Assembly (NCBI GenBank): GCA_043812795.1
Contig: JBDRLU010000012.1
Location: 62,001 to 126,000 of the forward strand
Direction: 5' to 3'
Source of the DNA: JBDRLU01 sp043812795
GTDB lineage: Bacteria > Chloroflexota > Dehalococcoidia > Dehalococcoidales > UBA2162
Length of the DNA: 64,000 bases
The position numbers were made by a program, and so were the translations under genes. The notes beneath the pieces were generated by a model. The model saw only the letters and a program-made list of their open reading frames with translations. It searched no databases and was not told where the DNA came from. Positions 46,530-56,117 of this stretch are shown one piece after another. How positions within the stretch are numbered: position 1 is the first letter of the stretch; each line of letters opens with the position of its first letter.

Positions 46530-49500
46530 AAGTGTTTCTCTAATTGGCAACGGGGCGTGTGTTGCTCAGTGCGCCCTTATGCTGGCTGAACTGGGCATAG
46601 AGGTCTCGGTCATCACTCCCTCTCCATCCTTATGCGTTGACAGCCATTATCCGGTGGCGCCGGATGCTCCTCAAAGTCCGCCGTATCTCTGGCCTCTCGT
46701 TTTGAGAGCGGCGACACATCCGCTGGTGAAGCTCTATACCAATACCCGTGTGGAAGACATCACCGGAAAACAAGGTGATTTTAAAATAAGGGCAGTCAGA
46801 CAGCCACGCTATGTGATAGAAGACCTTTGCACCGGCTGTGGCCGATGTGAAGCCGAATGCTCGGTAAAGATACAGGCCCATGTTGACGGGCGAAAAATAG
46901 TCCATGGTGCCATCCACATGCCTGTCCCAGAAGCTAAGGCGGCCCCATCCGCATATTATATCGAGAAAAACGGCCCGGCTCCGTGTCGCGCCAGCTGTCC
47001 CTTGGAGATAAATGTGCAAGGTTTTACGGCCCTTCTCGCCAAGGGTAAAGTAGACAAGGCACTGAGCTTGATAACAGAGAAAGCTCCGATGCCTGGAATA
47101 CTGGGACGTTTATGTACTCATCCCTGCGAGGCTAATTGTGCCCGGGGCAAAGTCGATAGTCCGGTATTCATCCAGGCATTACACCGGTATGTCGGTGACC
47201 ATGCTCCGGGAGGAGTTACGTACACACGTAAGGCACCGGCCAGTTCCAGAAAAGGTAGAATCGCTGTCCTGGGAAGTGGGCCTGCCGGCCTGGCCTGTGC
47301 CTGGGAGCTGGCACGGCGTGGCTATACTCCTACCATTTTTGAGGCCCGCGGAGTTATCGGTGGCATGATAGCCACAGGTGTTCCCCGGTTCCGTCTGCCT
47401 CGTGAAGTAAGGGAAAGAGAAGTAGCTGACATCTTGGCTTTGGGGATTGAAGTAAAAACGGGCGTCACGGTTGGCCGTGATGTCACCTATGCCGACCTGG
47501 TGGAAAGGGGCTATAAAGCATTCTTTATTGCTATCGGTGCTCAACAGAATAAAAGGCTGAACATACCCGGTGAAGACCTCGATGGGGTTGTCGATAGCAT
47601 ATCGCTATTGTTTGCCCTCAATCTAAGGGTAGGTGCCAGCGTTGGCTCAAATGTCGTCGTTATTGGCGGTGGTAACAGCGCTGTCGATTCGGCGAGGGCC
47701 GCAATAAAGCACAGTAAGGGTAGCGTCCGTATTCTCTGTGTGACCAGTGAAATGACTGCCGTAAAAGAGGAGGTGGAGGAAGCGATAGGGGAAGGTGTGA
47801 CGATTGATTACCTTACGTCAGCCGTTGAAATATTGGGTAGTGACGGGAAAGTAACCGGCATTCGCTGCCAGCGGGTCAAACGCGCCGAAATAGAGCCGGG
47901 CGGGCGTTTGAACTTTGAGCTGGAACAAGGCTCGGATTTTGTGATTGAGGCCGACCATGTCGTTGTTGCTATTGGGCAGAGGCCGAATATACCGGAATTG
48001 AATATCAAAGGCCTGGAAATCGATTCCGGTAGCAATAACATTAAAATAGACCCGGTTACATTGGAAACGAACATACCGGGCGTTTTTGCCGGGGGTGATT
48101 GTGTCACCGGCCCGAACCATGTCGTTGACGCTGTGGCCGCCGGACTGGAGGCTGCCAAATCCATTAATAGATATTTGCGGGGACGTGACTTAAGAAGAGG
48201 CCGGAGTACCGAGAAACCTAAGCCGGCAGAAGTCGATATCAGTCAGAAAGAGCCTGCCACTTACAAAAGGGCACGTATGCCGATTATCCGTCTCTCGAAA
48301 AGAAAAGCTACTTATGAAGAAACGAACCTCGGTTTACCGGAAGAGGTAGCGAAACGCGAAGCGGAGAGGTGTCTGAGCTGCGCGCTGTGCTGCGAATGCC
48401 TTGAATGCGAGCACGTTTGTGAAGCCGGCGCTATCAACCACCGTGACCAGGCCAGACATCTGGATATCAAGGCTGGGAACATTATCACTCTCGTCGAAGA
48501 TAAAAGTACTGGTCAACCGGATAAGTTGGGTTTATATCACCTGGGGGTTACCGATGGGCATAGCCTTGAATACCGGTTATCTCAGGCGTCCGTCCTTGCG
48601 TTGAAGGTTGCTGCCAGAATAAAGAAGAGAGAAGAAGGGGCGGGAGAACAAAAAGCATTGGCTGAGCGGCGCGATAAGATTGAACCAGTTAGGTCGAATG
48701 GCGGACAGACAGGGGTAGTCCTTTGCAGTTGTGGCGGCAGTATCAGCTCCGTGGTTGACTTCGAAGAAGTGACCGAAGAAGTATTAAAACTTGAGGAAGT
48801 ATATAGCGTTCATGAAGTATCCCAGGCCTGTACCGCCGATGGGGCGAAGCAGATAGCCGACTTTGTTGCGTCCCGAAACTTAGGGCGCGTTGTCCTGGCC
48901 GCCTGCCGTTGCTGCAATCTGGGACAAATATGTTTTAGCTGTAGCGACCGGCGTGTGCTTTGCCAGCAAAATTTCAACCTCGAGGCGCTGCGTGACATCT
49001 CGGTTGACTTTGTGAATATTCGCGAGCAGTGTGCCTGGCCGCATACGAAAGATACCAGGGGTGCTACCTTGAAGGCGGCGGACTTGATTGCGGCTGCGGT
49101 CAACCATGTAGAAATTCCTGTACCGCAGGCACGCCACATTGAAGCCAGTGCCTTTATTCTTAGCAATGGACTCAGCGGGCTGGCGGCAGCGGTAAGTCTG
49201 GTCGTCGAAGGGTATCAAGTTACCCTGGCTTTTGGACAGGGAGCGCGAAAAAGTAAGAGGGAGCTAACGCCTGAATACAACCGGAGAGTTACCAGCTTGC
49301 TGAAGCAACTTGAAGAGCTGGGTGTGCCGAATAGCAGTTGGCCGAAAGCAGTCGAATTACATGGCTCCCCGGGTAGTTTTGAAGTTGTCCTTAAATGTAA
49401 CGCGGATACTTATCAAACGAAGGCGGGTGTCATCATACTGGATTCATGCGCTGCAGAAGACAAAGAGTTCTCTGTCGGCAAAGTAATTGATAAAAGTAGT

Positions 49501-49965
49501 TTTCTGGGCCGTCTGCTGGCCAAAGGGGCCGGGTCAAACGGCTCCGATTCAGCCGCAACCAGAAGATACGCTATCGGTGAGACTGCCGGCGTGTTCTTAA
49601 CTTGCTCGGATGCGAAGTTATCGCCCGATGAGCAGATTTCGAGAGGCCAGGAGGTGGCCGCTCAGGCGGCGGCTTATTTGCGCCGGGATGTGTTCGTTCC
49701 GAGAGCGAATGCCGTGCATATCGAGACCAGCCTGTGTCGAGGCTGTGGGGATTGCGCCGTACTCTGCCCCTTTATCATGATGCACGGTATGGATGGCCTG
49801 ACCTATGCTTCGGTTGATGCGGCTTTATGTTATGGCTGCGGAGCTTGCGTTGCCTGTTGCCCCACCGGAGCCATTACGCAGCCTATTCAAAGCAACCGGG
49901 AAATGGAATTTATTCTGAAAACCTTGCTGGAAAGAGCCGTCAAAGAGTCGGGTGAAGTGATATGA
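46522..49965 (+). CDS. Large iron-sulfur flavoprotein: HdrA-like and GltD-like mosaic
   Basis: 1147 residues. In order: an HdrA-like N-terminal strip with a 4Fe-4S motif (CTGCGRCEAEC, about 103-113); a GltD/NuoF-linker-type Cys domain (CRASCPLEINVQGFTALLAKGK ... LCTHPCEANCARG, about 155-215); a GltD-type FAD/NAD(P)H reductase (VLGSGPAGLACAWELARRG, about 248; VVIGGGNSAVDSA, about 377; GVFAGGDCVTGP, about 519); a Cys patch (CLSCALCCECLECEHVC, about 616); an HdrA-like domain (VLCSCGGSIS, about 732; CRCCNLGQICFSC); a degenerate FAD fold; and two ferredoxin motifs (CRGCGDCAVLC, CYGCGACVACC). It probably links NAD(P)H to the Hdr complex. Confidence 0.88.
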   Translation: MTESVSLIGNGACVAQCALMLAELGIEVSVITPSPSLCVDSHYPVAPDAPQSPPYLWPLVLRAATHPLVKLYTNTRVEDITGKQGDFKIRAVRQPRYVIEDLCTGCGRCEAECSVKIQAHVDGRKIVHGAIHMPVPEAKAAPSAYYIEKNGPAPCRASCPLEINVQGFTALLAKGKVDKALSLITEKAPMPGILGRLCTHPCEANCARGKVDSPVFIQALHRYVGDHAPGGVTYTRKAPASSRKGRIAVLGSGPAGLACAWELARRGYTPTIFEARGVIGGMIATGVPRFRLPREVREREVADILALGIEVKTGVTVGRDVTYADLVERGYKAFFIAIGAQQNKRLNIPGEDLDGVVDSISLLFALNLRVGASVGSNVVVIGGGNSAVDSARAAIKHSKGSVRILCVTSEMTAVKEEVEEAIGEGVTIDYLTSAVEILGSDGKVTGIRCQRVKRAEIEPGGRLNFELEQGSDFVIEADHVVVAIGQRPNIPELNIKGLEIDSGSNNIKIDPVTLETNIPGVFAGGDCVTGPNHVVDAVAAGLEAAKSINRYLRGRDLRRGRSTEKPKPAEVDISQKEPATYKRARMPIIRLSKRKATYEETNLGLPEEVAKREAERCLSCALCCECLECEHVCEAGAINHRDQARHLDIKAGNIITLVEDKSTGQPDKLGLYHLGVTDGHSLEYRLSQASVLALKVAARIKKREEGAGEQKALAERRDKIEPVRSNGGQTGVVLCSCGGSISSVVDFEEVTEEVLKLEEVYSVHEVSQACTADGAKQIADFVASRNLGRVVLAACRCCNLGQICFSCSDRRVLCQQNFNLEALRDISVDFVNIREQCAWPHTKDTRGATLKAADLIAAAVNHVEIPVPQARHIEASAFILSNGLSGLAAAVSLVVEGYQVTLAFGQGARKSKRELTPEYNRRVTSLLKQLEELGVPNSSWPKAVELHGSPGSFEVVLKCNADTYQTKAGVIILDSCAAEDKEFSVGKVIDKSSFLGRLLAKGAGSNGSDSAATRRYAIGETAGVFLTCSDAKLSPDEQISRGQEVAAQAAAYLRRDVFVPRANAVHIETSLCRGCGDCAVLCPFIMMHGMDGLTYASVDAALCYGCGACVACCPTGAITQPIQSNREMEFILKTLLERAVKESGEVI

Positions 49966-50360
49966 AAGAGCCAGCCAACGTAGTTGTCTTTGCGTGTAAC
50001 TGGAACGGCTGGAGTTGTGTCGAAGCGGCCGGACGTAACCGGTTAAGCTATCCGAGTTCGGTCAAAGTAGTGAGAGTAAATTGTCTGTCCAGGGTAGATG
50101 CCGGCCTTATGCTCAAGGCTTTGCATCTGGGTGCGGATGGTGTGATGCTTTTAGGGTGTCAGGCCGATAACTGTTTCTACGGTACGGACGAGGCCAGCAT
50201 TGCGAAGCAGTATGACCAGGCACGCCGTGTCCTGTCGCTACTGGGCTGGGGAGAAGGGAGACTTATTCTCGTCCGTCTGGTGGCCGGGGATGGCGCCGGG
50301 TTCGTAAAACATGTCAATAACTTCCTCTCAAGATTAGAAAAAATGTCGGCGGTGGCTTGA
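49962..50360 (+). CDS. MvhD-like (FrhD/hydrogenase iron-sulfur) subunit
   Basis: A 132-residue protein of the MvhD type, which binds a [2Fe-2S] cluster and bridges HdrA to an electron donor. Cys positions are FACNWNGWSCVEAAG, VNCLSRVDAG and GCQADNCFYG. The first motif differs from the usual CNWCSYAGAD. It overlaps the mosaic flavoprotein gene by four bases, so it probably serves as that protein's partner, while a canonical MvhD domain is fused to HdrA at 51519-53957. Confidence 0.88.
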   Translation: MKEPANVVVFACNWNGWSCVEAAGRNRLSYPSSVKVVRVNCLSRVDAGLMLKALHLGADGVMLLGCQADNCFYGTDEASIAKQYDQARRVLSLLGWGEGRLILVRLVAGDGAGFVKHVNNFLSRLEKMSAVA

Positions 50361-50370
50361 AGGATATAAA

Positions 50371-51513
50371 TTGACTGATATCGAAAAAGAAATTAGAGAA
50401 GCCAAGGTAAGACTCTGTCTCGATTGCGGGAAGTGTACTTCGGTCTGTCCCGTAAGCCAGTATGACCCGGGGTTTAATCCCCGTCTGATCATCCAGAGGC
50501 AGTTGCAACCGGCGGAAAACAAGCGTAAGGCTGACGATACGATATGGTCTTGTTTGGAATGCCGGATGTGTTTCGAGCGATGCGACCACCGGGTAAAATT
50601 CCCTGAATTCGTGCGCGCTCTCCGCGCCGACTCTTTTTCGGCCGGGAGTCAGGTACAGTGCAGTCACGGCGGAACGTTACAAACGCTAATGCGCATGATG
50701 GCGCGGCCAGGTCCGCGGCAGGCACGCCTTGACTGGCTGCCCCGTGACATCAGATTACATGCCGGCGGAACACTTTTCTTTGTCGGTTGTGCCCCTTACC
50801 TTGACGTGTTGTTTAAAGACCTGGGGGCGAAGACCCTGGACTCGGTAGAAGCCGCATTGAGGTTGCTGAACCGGGCGGAAGTACCTTTTGACCTGTCGCC
50901 AAATGAAGCTTGTTGCGGCCATGACCTGCTCTTGCAGGGTGATAAAGAAGGGTTTGTGGCGCTGGCACGAGCTAATAATGAAGACTTTAAGAAACGGGGC
51001 ATCAAAAAAATCATCACCAATTGTCCGGAATGCTACTATACGCTCAAAATAGATTATCCCGAGGTGCTTGGCCGTACCGGTTTCGAGGTCGTGCACCTTA
51101 CTGAAGTCCTCGCGTCGCTGATTAAGGACAAGAAGCTGAGTTTGTGTAAATTAGAAAAGAGGGTCACATTTCATGACCCGTGTACGCTGGGCCGGGGCCT
51201 GCGGGTGTTCGATGCTCCTCGGCAGGTCCTTGAGTCCATACCCGGGCTGGAACTGGTCGAAATGGAAAGTAATCGGGAACAGTCGCTTTGCTGTGGCGCC
51301 AGTGCGTGGGTGCATTGCAGTGCCGTGAGCCGTCAGATACAGGAGCAGCGCCTGTCCCAGGCAGCTGCATCGAAAGCGGATGTGCTGGTGACGGCCTGTC
51401 CCAAATGCCAGATACATCTGAAGTGTGCTCAGAAGTGCGAAAATATCAGTATCCCACCGGTCGAAATCCAGGACCTGGCATTTCTGGCCATGCAAGCCAT
51501 TGACAGGAGGTAA
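50371..51513 (+). CDS. HdrC-HdrB fusion protein
   Basis: A 380-residue fusion of heterodisulfide reductase subunits. Residues 1-90 are HdrC-like with CLDCGKCTSVC and CLECRMCFERC. The remainder is HdrB-like with two CCG domains: FFVGCAPYL ... NEACCGHD ... NCPECYYTLK, and FHDPCTLGRGL ... SLCCGASAW ... ACPKCQIH, which in HdrB hold two noncubane [4Fe-4S] clusters at the disulfide-reducing site. The acceptor here is unknown; no coenzyme M/B pathway is expected. The start is TTG 50371 with AAGGAT upstream. HdrA follows after five bases. Confidence 0.92.
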   Translation: MTDIEKEIREAKVRLCLDCGKCTSVCPVSQYDPGFNPRLIIQRQLQPAENKRKADDTIWSCLECRMCFERCDHRVKFPEFVRALRADSFSAGSQVQCSHGGTLQTLMRMMARPGPRQARLDWLPRDIRLHAGGTLFFVGCAPYLDVLFKDLGAKTLDSVEAALRLLNRAEVPFDLSPNEACCGHDLLLQGDKEGFVALARANNEDFKKRGIKKIITNCPECYYTLKIDYPEVLGRTGFEVVHLTEVLASLIKDKKLSLCKLEKRVTFHDPCTLGRGLRVFDAPRQVLESIPGLELVEMESNREQSLCCGASAWVHCSAVSRQIQEQRLSQAAASKADVLVTACPKCQIHLKCAQKCENISIPPVEIQDLAFLAMQAIDRR

Positions 51514-51518
51514 ACCAA

Positions 51519-53957
51519 TTGGCCGGAACCGAATTGAGAATAGGTATTTTTGTTTGTGATTGCGGGCTGAATATTGCCGGCTCGGTTAATACTGAAGAGG
51601 TAAGGAAGTATGCGGAAAAGCTTCCCGATGTAGCGGTCGCGATAAGAAACAGGTATACCTGTGCCGACCCTGGCCAGCAGGAAATTAAGAAAGCTATCAT
51701 CGAGCACAAGCTGAACCGTATCGTCGTTGCCTCATGCACTCCGCGGCTCCATGAAAAGACTTTCCGTGATTGTATTGCCCAGGCGGGACTTAATCCCTAT
51801 CTTCTTGAGATGACCAGCATACGGGAACAGTGTAGTTGGGTACACCTGCACGACTCCGAGGCTGCGACCAAAAAGGCGAAAGATATCGTTAAGATAGCCG
51901 TGGCGCGGGCCCGTTTATTAAAAGAACAGGCCGAAGCCGAAATTCCGGTGACTGATGCGGCTTTGGTCATCGGCGGAGGCGTGACCGGTATTCAGACGGC
52001 GCTCGACCTGGCCGATGCAGGGCATCAGGTCTATCTCGTCGAGGAAAAACCCTCTATCGGCGGCATCATGGCGGCTTTGGACAAGACATTTCCGACGATG
52101 GACTGTTCCATCTGCGTACTCGGGCCTAAAATGATGGATGCCGGCCGTCATGGTCGCATCAAACTACTGACTTATAGTGAAGTGAAGCAGGTTTCCGGGT
52201 ATGTAGGTAACTTCAAAGTGCGTGTCCGGCAAAAGGCACGTTATGTGGACGAAGCCGAGTGTACCGCCTGCGGTAAATGTGCCGAGGTTTGTCCGGTAGT
52301 AGTGCCTGACGAGTTCCAGCAGGGCTTCTCGTCACGCAAAGCGGCTTATATCCCGTTTCCGCAAGCAGTACCTTCTTCTTACCTTATCGATATGGAAAAT
52401 TGTCTGGGAAATAACCCGGTAGCCTGCGTAAAATGTATCGATGCCTGCGAAAAGAAGTGCATCGACCTCCACATGGCGGAACGGGAAATCGAATTGGAAG
52501 TCGGCACTATCGTCGTCGCCACCGGCATGGGTATTTATGACCCGGCCCAACTCGTCGAATATGGCTATACACGGTTCGAGAACGTCATTACCACGATGGA
52601 ATTCGAGCGTCTGATATGTGGCGGTGGGCCTACCGAAGGACAACTGGTGCGTCCTTCCGACCGTACCATGCCGAAACGTATCGGTTTTATCCAGTGCATC
52701 GGCTCGCGGACGGAGAACCGCGGTAATCCCTACTGCTCCAACGTGTGCTGCATGAATACAGTCAAAGACAGCTTGCTTATTAAAGAGCATTACCCTGAGA
52801 CGGAGATACTCGTCTTCTATACCGATATCCGGGCGGCAGGCAAAGGCTTCGAGGACCTCCTGACCCGTTCGAAGGAAGAAGGCGTCCACTACATTCGCGG
52901 GATTCCCGGTGATATTACGGAAGACCCTGAGAAAAAGACGCTTATCATCAAGGCGGAGAATACCACCGCCGGCCGTGTCGAGAAATACGAACTTGATATG
53001 GTTGTCCTGTCGGTGGGACTGGAACCGAAGGGTGACCTGAAGCAACTGGCTAATATCTTGAATCTCAGCCAGACGGCGGATGGTTTCTTGATGGAAGCCC
53101 ATCCCAAACTGAAACCGGTGGATGCGCCGACGCCCGGTATCTTTCTGGCCGGTTGCGTCGAAGCACCGAAGGATATCAAAGACAGCGTTACCCAGGCCGG
53201 TGCGGCTGCTGCCCGAAGCTCTATTTTACTTAATAGCGGAAAGATTAAAGGTGAAGCCATTAAGGCAATGGTTGACGAGGCTAAATGTACTTCCTGCGGC
53301 GTTTGTGCCCGGGTTTGCCCTTACAAGGCCATCAAAGTGGATGTAAAGGCCAAAACCCCGGCGCAGGTGATAGAAGCGGCCTGTGCCGGCTGCGGTACCT
53401 GCGCGGCAGAGTGCCGCTTCCAGGCCATTGAAATGCAGCATTTCACCGATGCCCAGATATTGGCCCAGATTGAGACAGCCCTGGCCGAAGAACCTGAGGC
53501 CAAGATAATCAGCTTCTTGTGTAACTGGTGCAGCTACGCCGGCGGCGACCTGGCTGGCGTCTCCCGGTTACAATACCCGCCCAATAATAGATTTATCCGT
53601 ACCATGTGCAGCGGCCGGGTGGCCGGGAAGTTTATTTTGCGTGCCTTCGAACTGGGAGCTCCCATTGTGCTTGTCTCAGGTTGTCACATCGGCGACTGCC
53701 ATTACATCAGCGCCAACCACTGGACGAAACGGCGTGTCGAAAGATTATGGGAACGGATGGAAAAGCTCGGCATCCGGCCGGAGCGTTTGCAGCTTGAATG
53801 GATAAGCGCCGCCGAAGGGCCCCGGTTTGCTCAGATTATGCGTGACCTCGAGGAAAAAAGAAAACAGGTGACCATCGAGGAGATTGAGCAGACGAAAAAG
53901 ATACTGGCCGAGCAAAAAATAAAAGAGACCTCTGTTCAAGAGCCGGTGGAAGAGTAA
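51519..53957 (+). CDS. hdrA: HdrA-MvhD fusion, electron-bifurcating flavoprotein
   Basis: 812 residues. Opening FVCDCGLNIAGSVNTEEV and TCADPGQQ are the HdrA N-terminal domain. The FAD site is ALVIGGGVTGIQTALDLADAG (about 147-167), then CTACGKCAEVCP, YCSNVCCMNTVKDSLLIKE (about 405), and two ferredoxin motifs CTSCGVCARVCPYKA and CAGCGTCAAEC (about 590-636). From about 660 a canonical MvhD domain follows (LCNWCSYAGGDLAG, MCSGRV, SGCHIGDCHY). In relatives the HdrA FAD is the bifurcation site. TTG 51519 is chosen because AGGAGG lies eight bases upstream. Confidence 0.94.
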   Translation: MAGTELRIGIFVCDCGLNIAGSVNTEEVRKYAEKLPDVAVAIRNRYTCADPGQQEIKKAIIEHKLNRIVVASCTPRLHEKTFRDCIAQAGLNPYLLEMTSIREQCSWVHLHDSEAATKKAKDIVKIAVARARLLKEQAEAEIPVTDAALVIGGGVTGIQTALDLADAGHQVYLVEEKPSIGGIMAALDKTFPTMDCSICVLGPKMMDAGRHGRIKLLTYSEVKQVSGYVGNFKVRVRQKARYVDEAECTACGKCAEVCPVVVPDEFQQGFSSRKAAYIPFPQAVPSSYLIDMENCLGNNPVACVKCIDACEKKCIDLHMAEREIELEVGTIVVATGMGIYDPAQLVEYGYTRFENVITTMEFERLICGGGPTEGQLVRPSDRTMPKRIGFIQCIGSRTENRGNPYCSNVCCMNTVKDSLLIKEHYPETEILVFYTDIRAAGKGFEDLLTRSKEEGVHYIRGIPGDITEDPEKKTLIIKAENTTAGRVEKYELDMVVLSVGLEPKGDLKQLANILNLSQTADGFLMEAHPKLKPVDAPTPGIFLAGCVEAPKDIKDSVTQAGAAAARSSILLNSGKIKGEAIKAMVDEAKCTSCGVCARVCPYKAIKVDVKAKTPAQVIEAACAGCGTCAAECRFQAIEMQHFTDAQILAQIETALAEEPEAKIISFLCNWCSYAGGDLAGVSRLQYPPNNRFIRTMCSGRVAGKFILRAFELGAPIVLVSGCHIGDCHYISANHWTKRRVERLWERMEKLGIRPERLQLEWISAAEGPRFAQIMRDLEEKRKQVTIEEIEQTKKILAEQKIKETSVQEPVEE

Positions 53958-53997
53958 GCTGAAGTACCCGACTTTGTCCTGGTGAAGGATAACCCGC

Positions 53998-56106
53998 ATG
54001 AGCAAAGCGAAAAAAGAGCAGATAATCAAGAGTAATTGTCGTGGCTGTCACGGTGGCTGCGGCGTGCTGGTGCACGTGCAGGACGGCCGGATTACCAGGA
54101 TTGAAGGCGACCCGTCTTTCCCGACCAACCACGGTTCGATGTGCAGTCGTGGCCTTGCCTTCTTGCAGCTGGTCTATCATCCCGACCGCCTGCATTATCC
54201 CCTGAAGCGCGCCGGTAATAAAGGCGAGGGTAAGTGGCAACGTATTTCCTGGGATGAAGCTCTGGACACCATTGCCGATAAATATCGCAAAATAAAAGAA
54301 GAATATGGGGCCGAGGCTATCGTTCTCGGTTATGGCACCGGCCGGAACTACGAAAACTTTCTCTATCGCTTTTCTAATCTGCTGGGAACGCCGAATGTCC
54401 TCACTGCCGGCCACATGTGCTACGGGCCGAGGATAGTTACCTCCAATATTGTCTGCGGGCGAATGCCGGTGTGCGATTACGATGCCAACCCGAAATGCGT
54501 GATGGTGTGGGGCAGCAACGTGGTCATCACCAGCCCTGACGAATATAGCGGCGAGAACCTGAGCCGGGTATTGTCCGCAGGCGCAAAAATGATTGTGGTC
54601 GACCCTAGATTGACCTATCTGGCAGGCCGGGCCGACCTCTGGCTGCAGCTTCGCCCGGGGACGGACACGGCGCTGGCGCTGGGTATCGCTAGCGTGATAA
54701 TTAACGAAGGTCTCTATGACAAAGAGTTCGTCAGCAAGTACATCCACGGTTGGGATAAATTCGTCGAGCGTGCCCGTGAATATCCGCTGGAAAAAGTAGA
54801 AGCTATTACCTGGGTGCCCGCCGAGAAGATTAAGGCCGCCGCCCGGCTTTTTGCCCAGGCTAAACCGGCGTGTATCCAGTGGGGGGTAGCCATCGAACAG
54901 ACGGTGAATTGTACCGATAATATCCGTACCCTCATTGCCCTGATGGCGATGACGGGTAATCTCGATGTGCCCGGCGGTAACGCCTTTTTCACCCCACCGC
55001 CGATGCAACCCATCAGTAAATTTGCCCTCCACCGTGACTTGCCTGCCGAACAGGTTGCCAAGCGGTTGGGTGGAGCAACTTACAAGCTGGCCGATAGAAT
55101 CGCCGTCATCACGCCCAAGATGGTGTGGGATGCTATCCTTACCGGAAAACCTTATCCGGTGAAAGCTGTCCAGCTTCATGGTACCAATCCGGTTATTACC
55201 CGGGCCAATGCGGCCGAAGTCTATCGGGCACTAAGTCAGGTTGATTTCATGGTGGTGGCGGATTTCTTTATGACCCCGACCGCCGAGCTGGCCGACATCG
55301 TGCTGCCGGTGACAACCTGGCTGGAAATGGAAGACATCGGTGATTACTGGAAGCGCCAGCGCTATTTATATCCCCGCAAGAAAATCGTACAGATTGGCGA
55401 ATGCCGCTCCGACCACGAGATATTCATGCAGTTGGGTAAGAAGCTGGGGCAGGAACAATACTGGAAAGACAGCATTGAGGACGACCTTGACTTTGTCCTT
55501 GAGCCATCCGGTCTTACCTGGCAGCAGTTCCGCGAAATGGATTATCTTGATGCCGGTATGAAGTACCGGAAATACGAGGCGACGGGTTTCTCAACGCCAA
55601 CTAAGAAAGTTGAGCTTTACTCCACGATTATGGAGCAATGGGGCTATGACCCTTTGCCCAGGTATCGGGAACCGGCGGAAAGTCCGCTGAGCCAGCCGGA
55701 GTTAGCCGCACAATACCCGTATATCCTCATCACGGGCGCCCGGTCTCCCGTCTTTTTCCATTCGGAGCACCGCATGATTCCGTGGCTACGGGAAATTCAA
55801 CCGGACCCTCTGGTTGAAATCCATCCTGATACAGCGGCAAAACATGGCGTAAGAGACGGCCAGTGGGTCTTCATCGAGACTCCCCGGGGTAAGGTCAAGC
55901 AGCGGGCAAAACTCACCACGGGAATCGACCCCGGAGTGGTAAGTGCCCAGCACGGCTGGTGGTTTCCCGAAGTAACTACCGCCGACCACGGCTGGAATAA
56001 ATCGAATATCAATATCGTGACTGATAACGACCCGGAGAGCTACGACATCGCCATGGGCGCCACCAGCCTCAGGGTATTGCTCTGCCGGATATCTCCGGTG
56101 GAATAA
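53998..56106 (+). CDS. Cytoplasmic molybdopterin oxidoreductase (formate-dehydrogenase-like)
   Basis: A 702-residue DMSO-reductase-family catalytic subunit. The N-terminal [4Fe-4S] motif is CRGCHGGCGVLV with the fourth Cys in NHGSMCSRG. TAGHMCYGPR near 138-147 offers a Cys as Mo/W ligand, as in formate dehydrogenases and related enzymes. VWGSNVVITSPDEYSG, VVDPRLTYLAGRADLWLQLRPGTDTALALG and the C-terminal cofactor domain (VEIHPDTAAKHGVRDGQWVFIETPRG) are typical. There is no Tat signal, so it is cytoplasmic. The context suggests a formate- or CO2-linked partner of the Hdr complex, but the substrate is not proven. Confidence 0.9.
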   Translation: MSKAKKEQIIKSNCRGCHGGCGVLVHVQDGRITRIEGDPSFPTNHGSMCSRGLAFLQLVYHPDRLHYPLKRAGNKGEGKWQRISWDEALDTIADKYRKIKEEYGAEAIVLGYGTGRNYENFLYRFSNLLGTPNVLTAGHMCYGPRIVTSNIVCGRMPVCDYDANPKCVMVWGSNVVITSPDEYSGENLSRVLSAGAKMIVVDPRLTYLAGRADLWLQLRPGTDTALALGIASVIINEGLYDKEFVSKYIHGWDKFVERAREYPLEKVEAITWVPAEKIKAAARLFAQAKPACIQWGVAIEQTVNCTDNIRTLIALMAMTGNLDVPGGNAFFTPPPMQPISKFALHRDLPAEQVAKRLGGATYKLADRIAVITPKMVWDAILTGKPYPVKAVQLHGTNPVITRANAAEVYRALSQVDFMVVADFFMTPTAELADIVLPVTTWLEMEDIGDYWKRQRYLYPRKKIVQIGECRSDHEIFMQLGKKLGQEQYWKDSIEDDLDFVLEPSGLTWQQFREMDYLDAGMKYRKYEATGFSTPTKKVELYSTIMEQWGYDPLPRYREPAESPLSQPELAAQYPYILITGARSPVFFHSEHRMIPWLREIQPDPLVEIHPDTAAKHGVRDGQWVFIETPRGKVKQRAKLTTGIDPGVVSAQHGWWFPEVTTADHGWNKSNINIVTDNDPESYDIAMGATSLRVLLCRISPVE

Positions 56107-56117
56107 AAGGAATATCG

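Noticed and set aside
53836..55179. Long 447-residue open frame on the minus strand
   Set aside because: It is the antisense shadow of the molybdopterin oxidoreductase gene, whose protein is clearly recognisable; the shadow shows no family motif.
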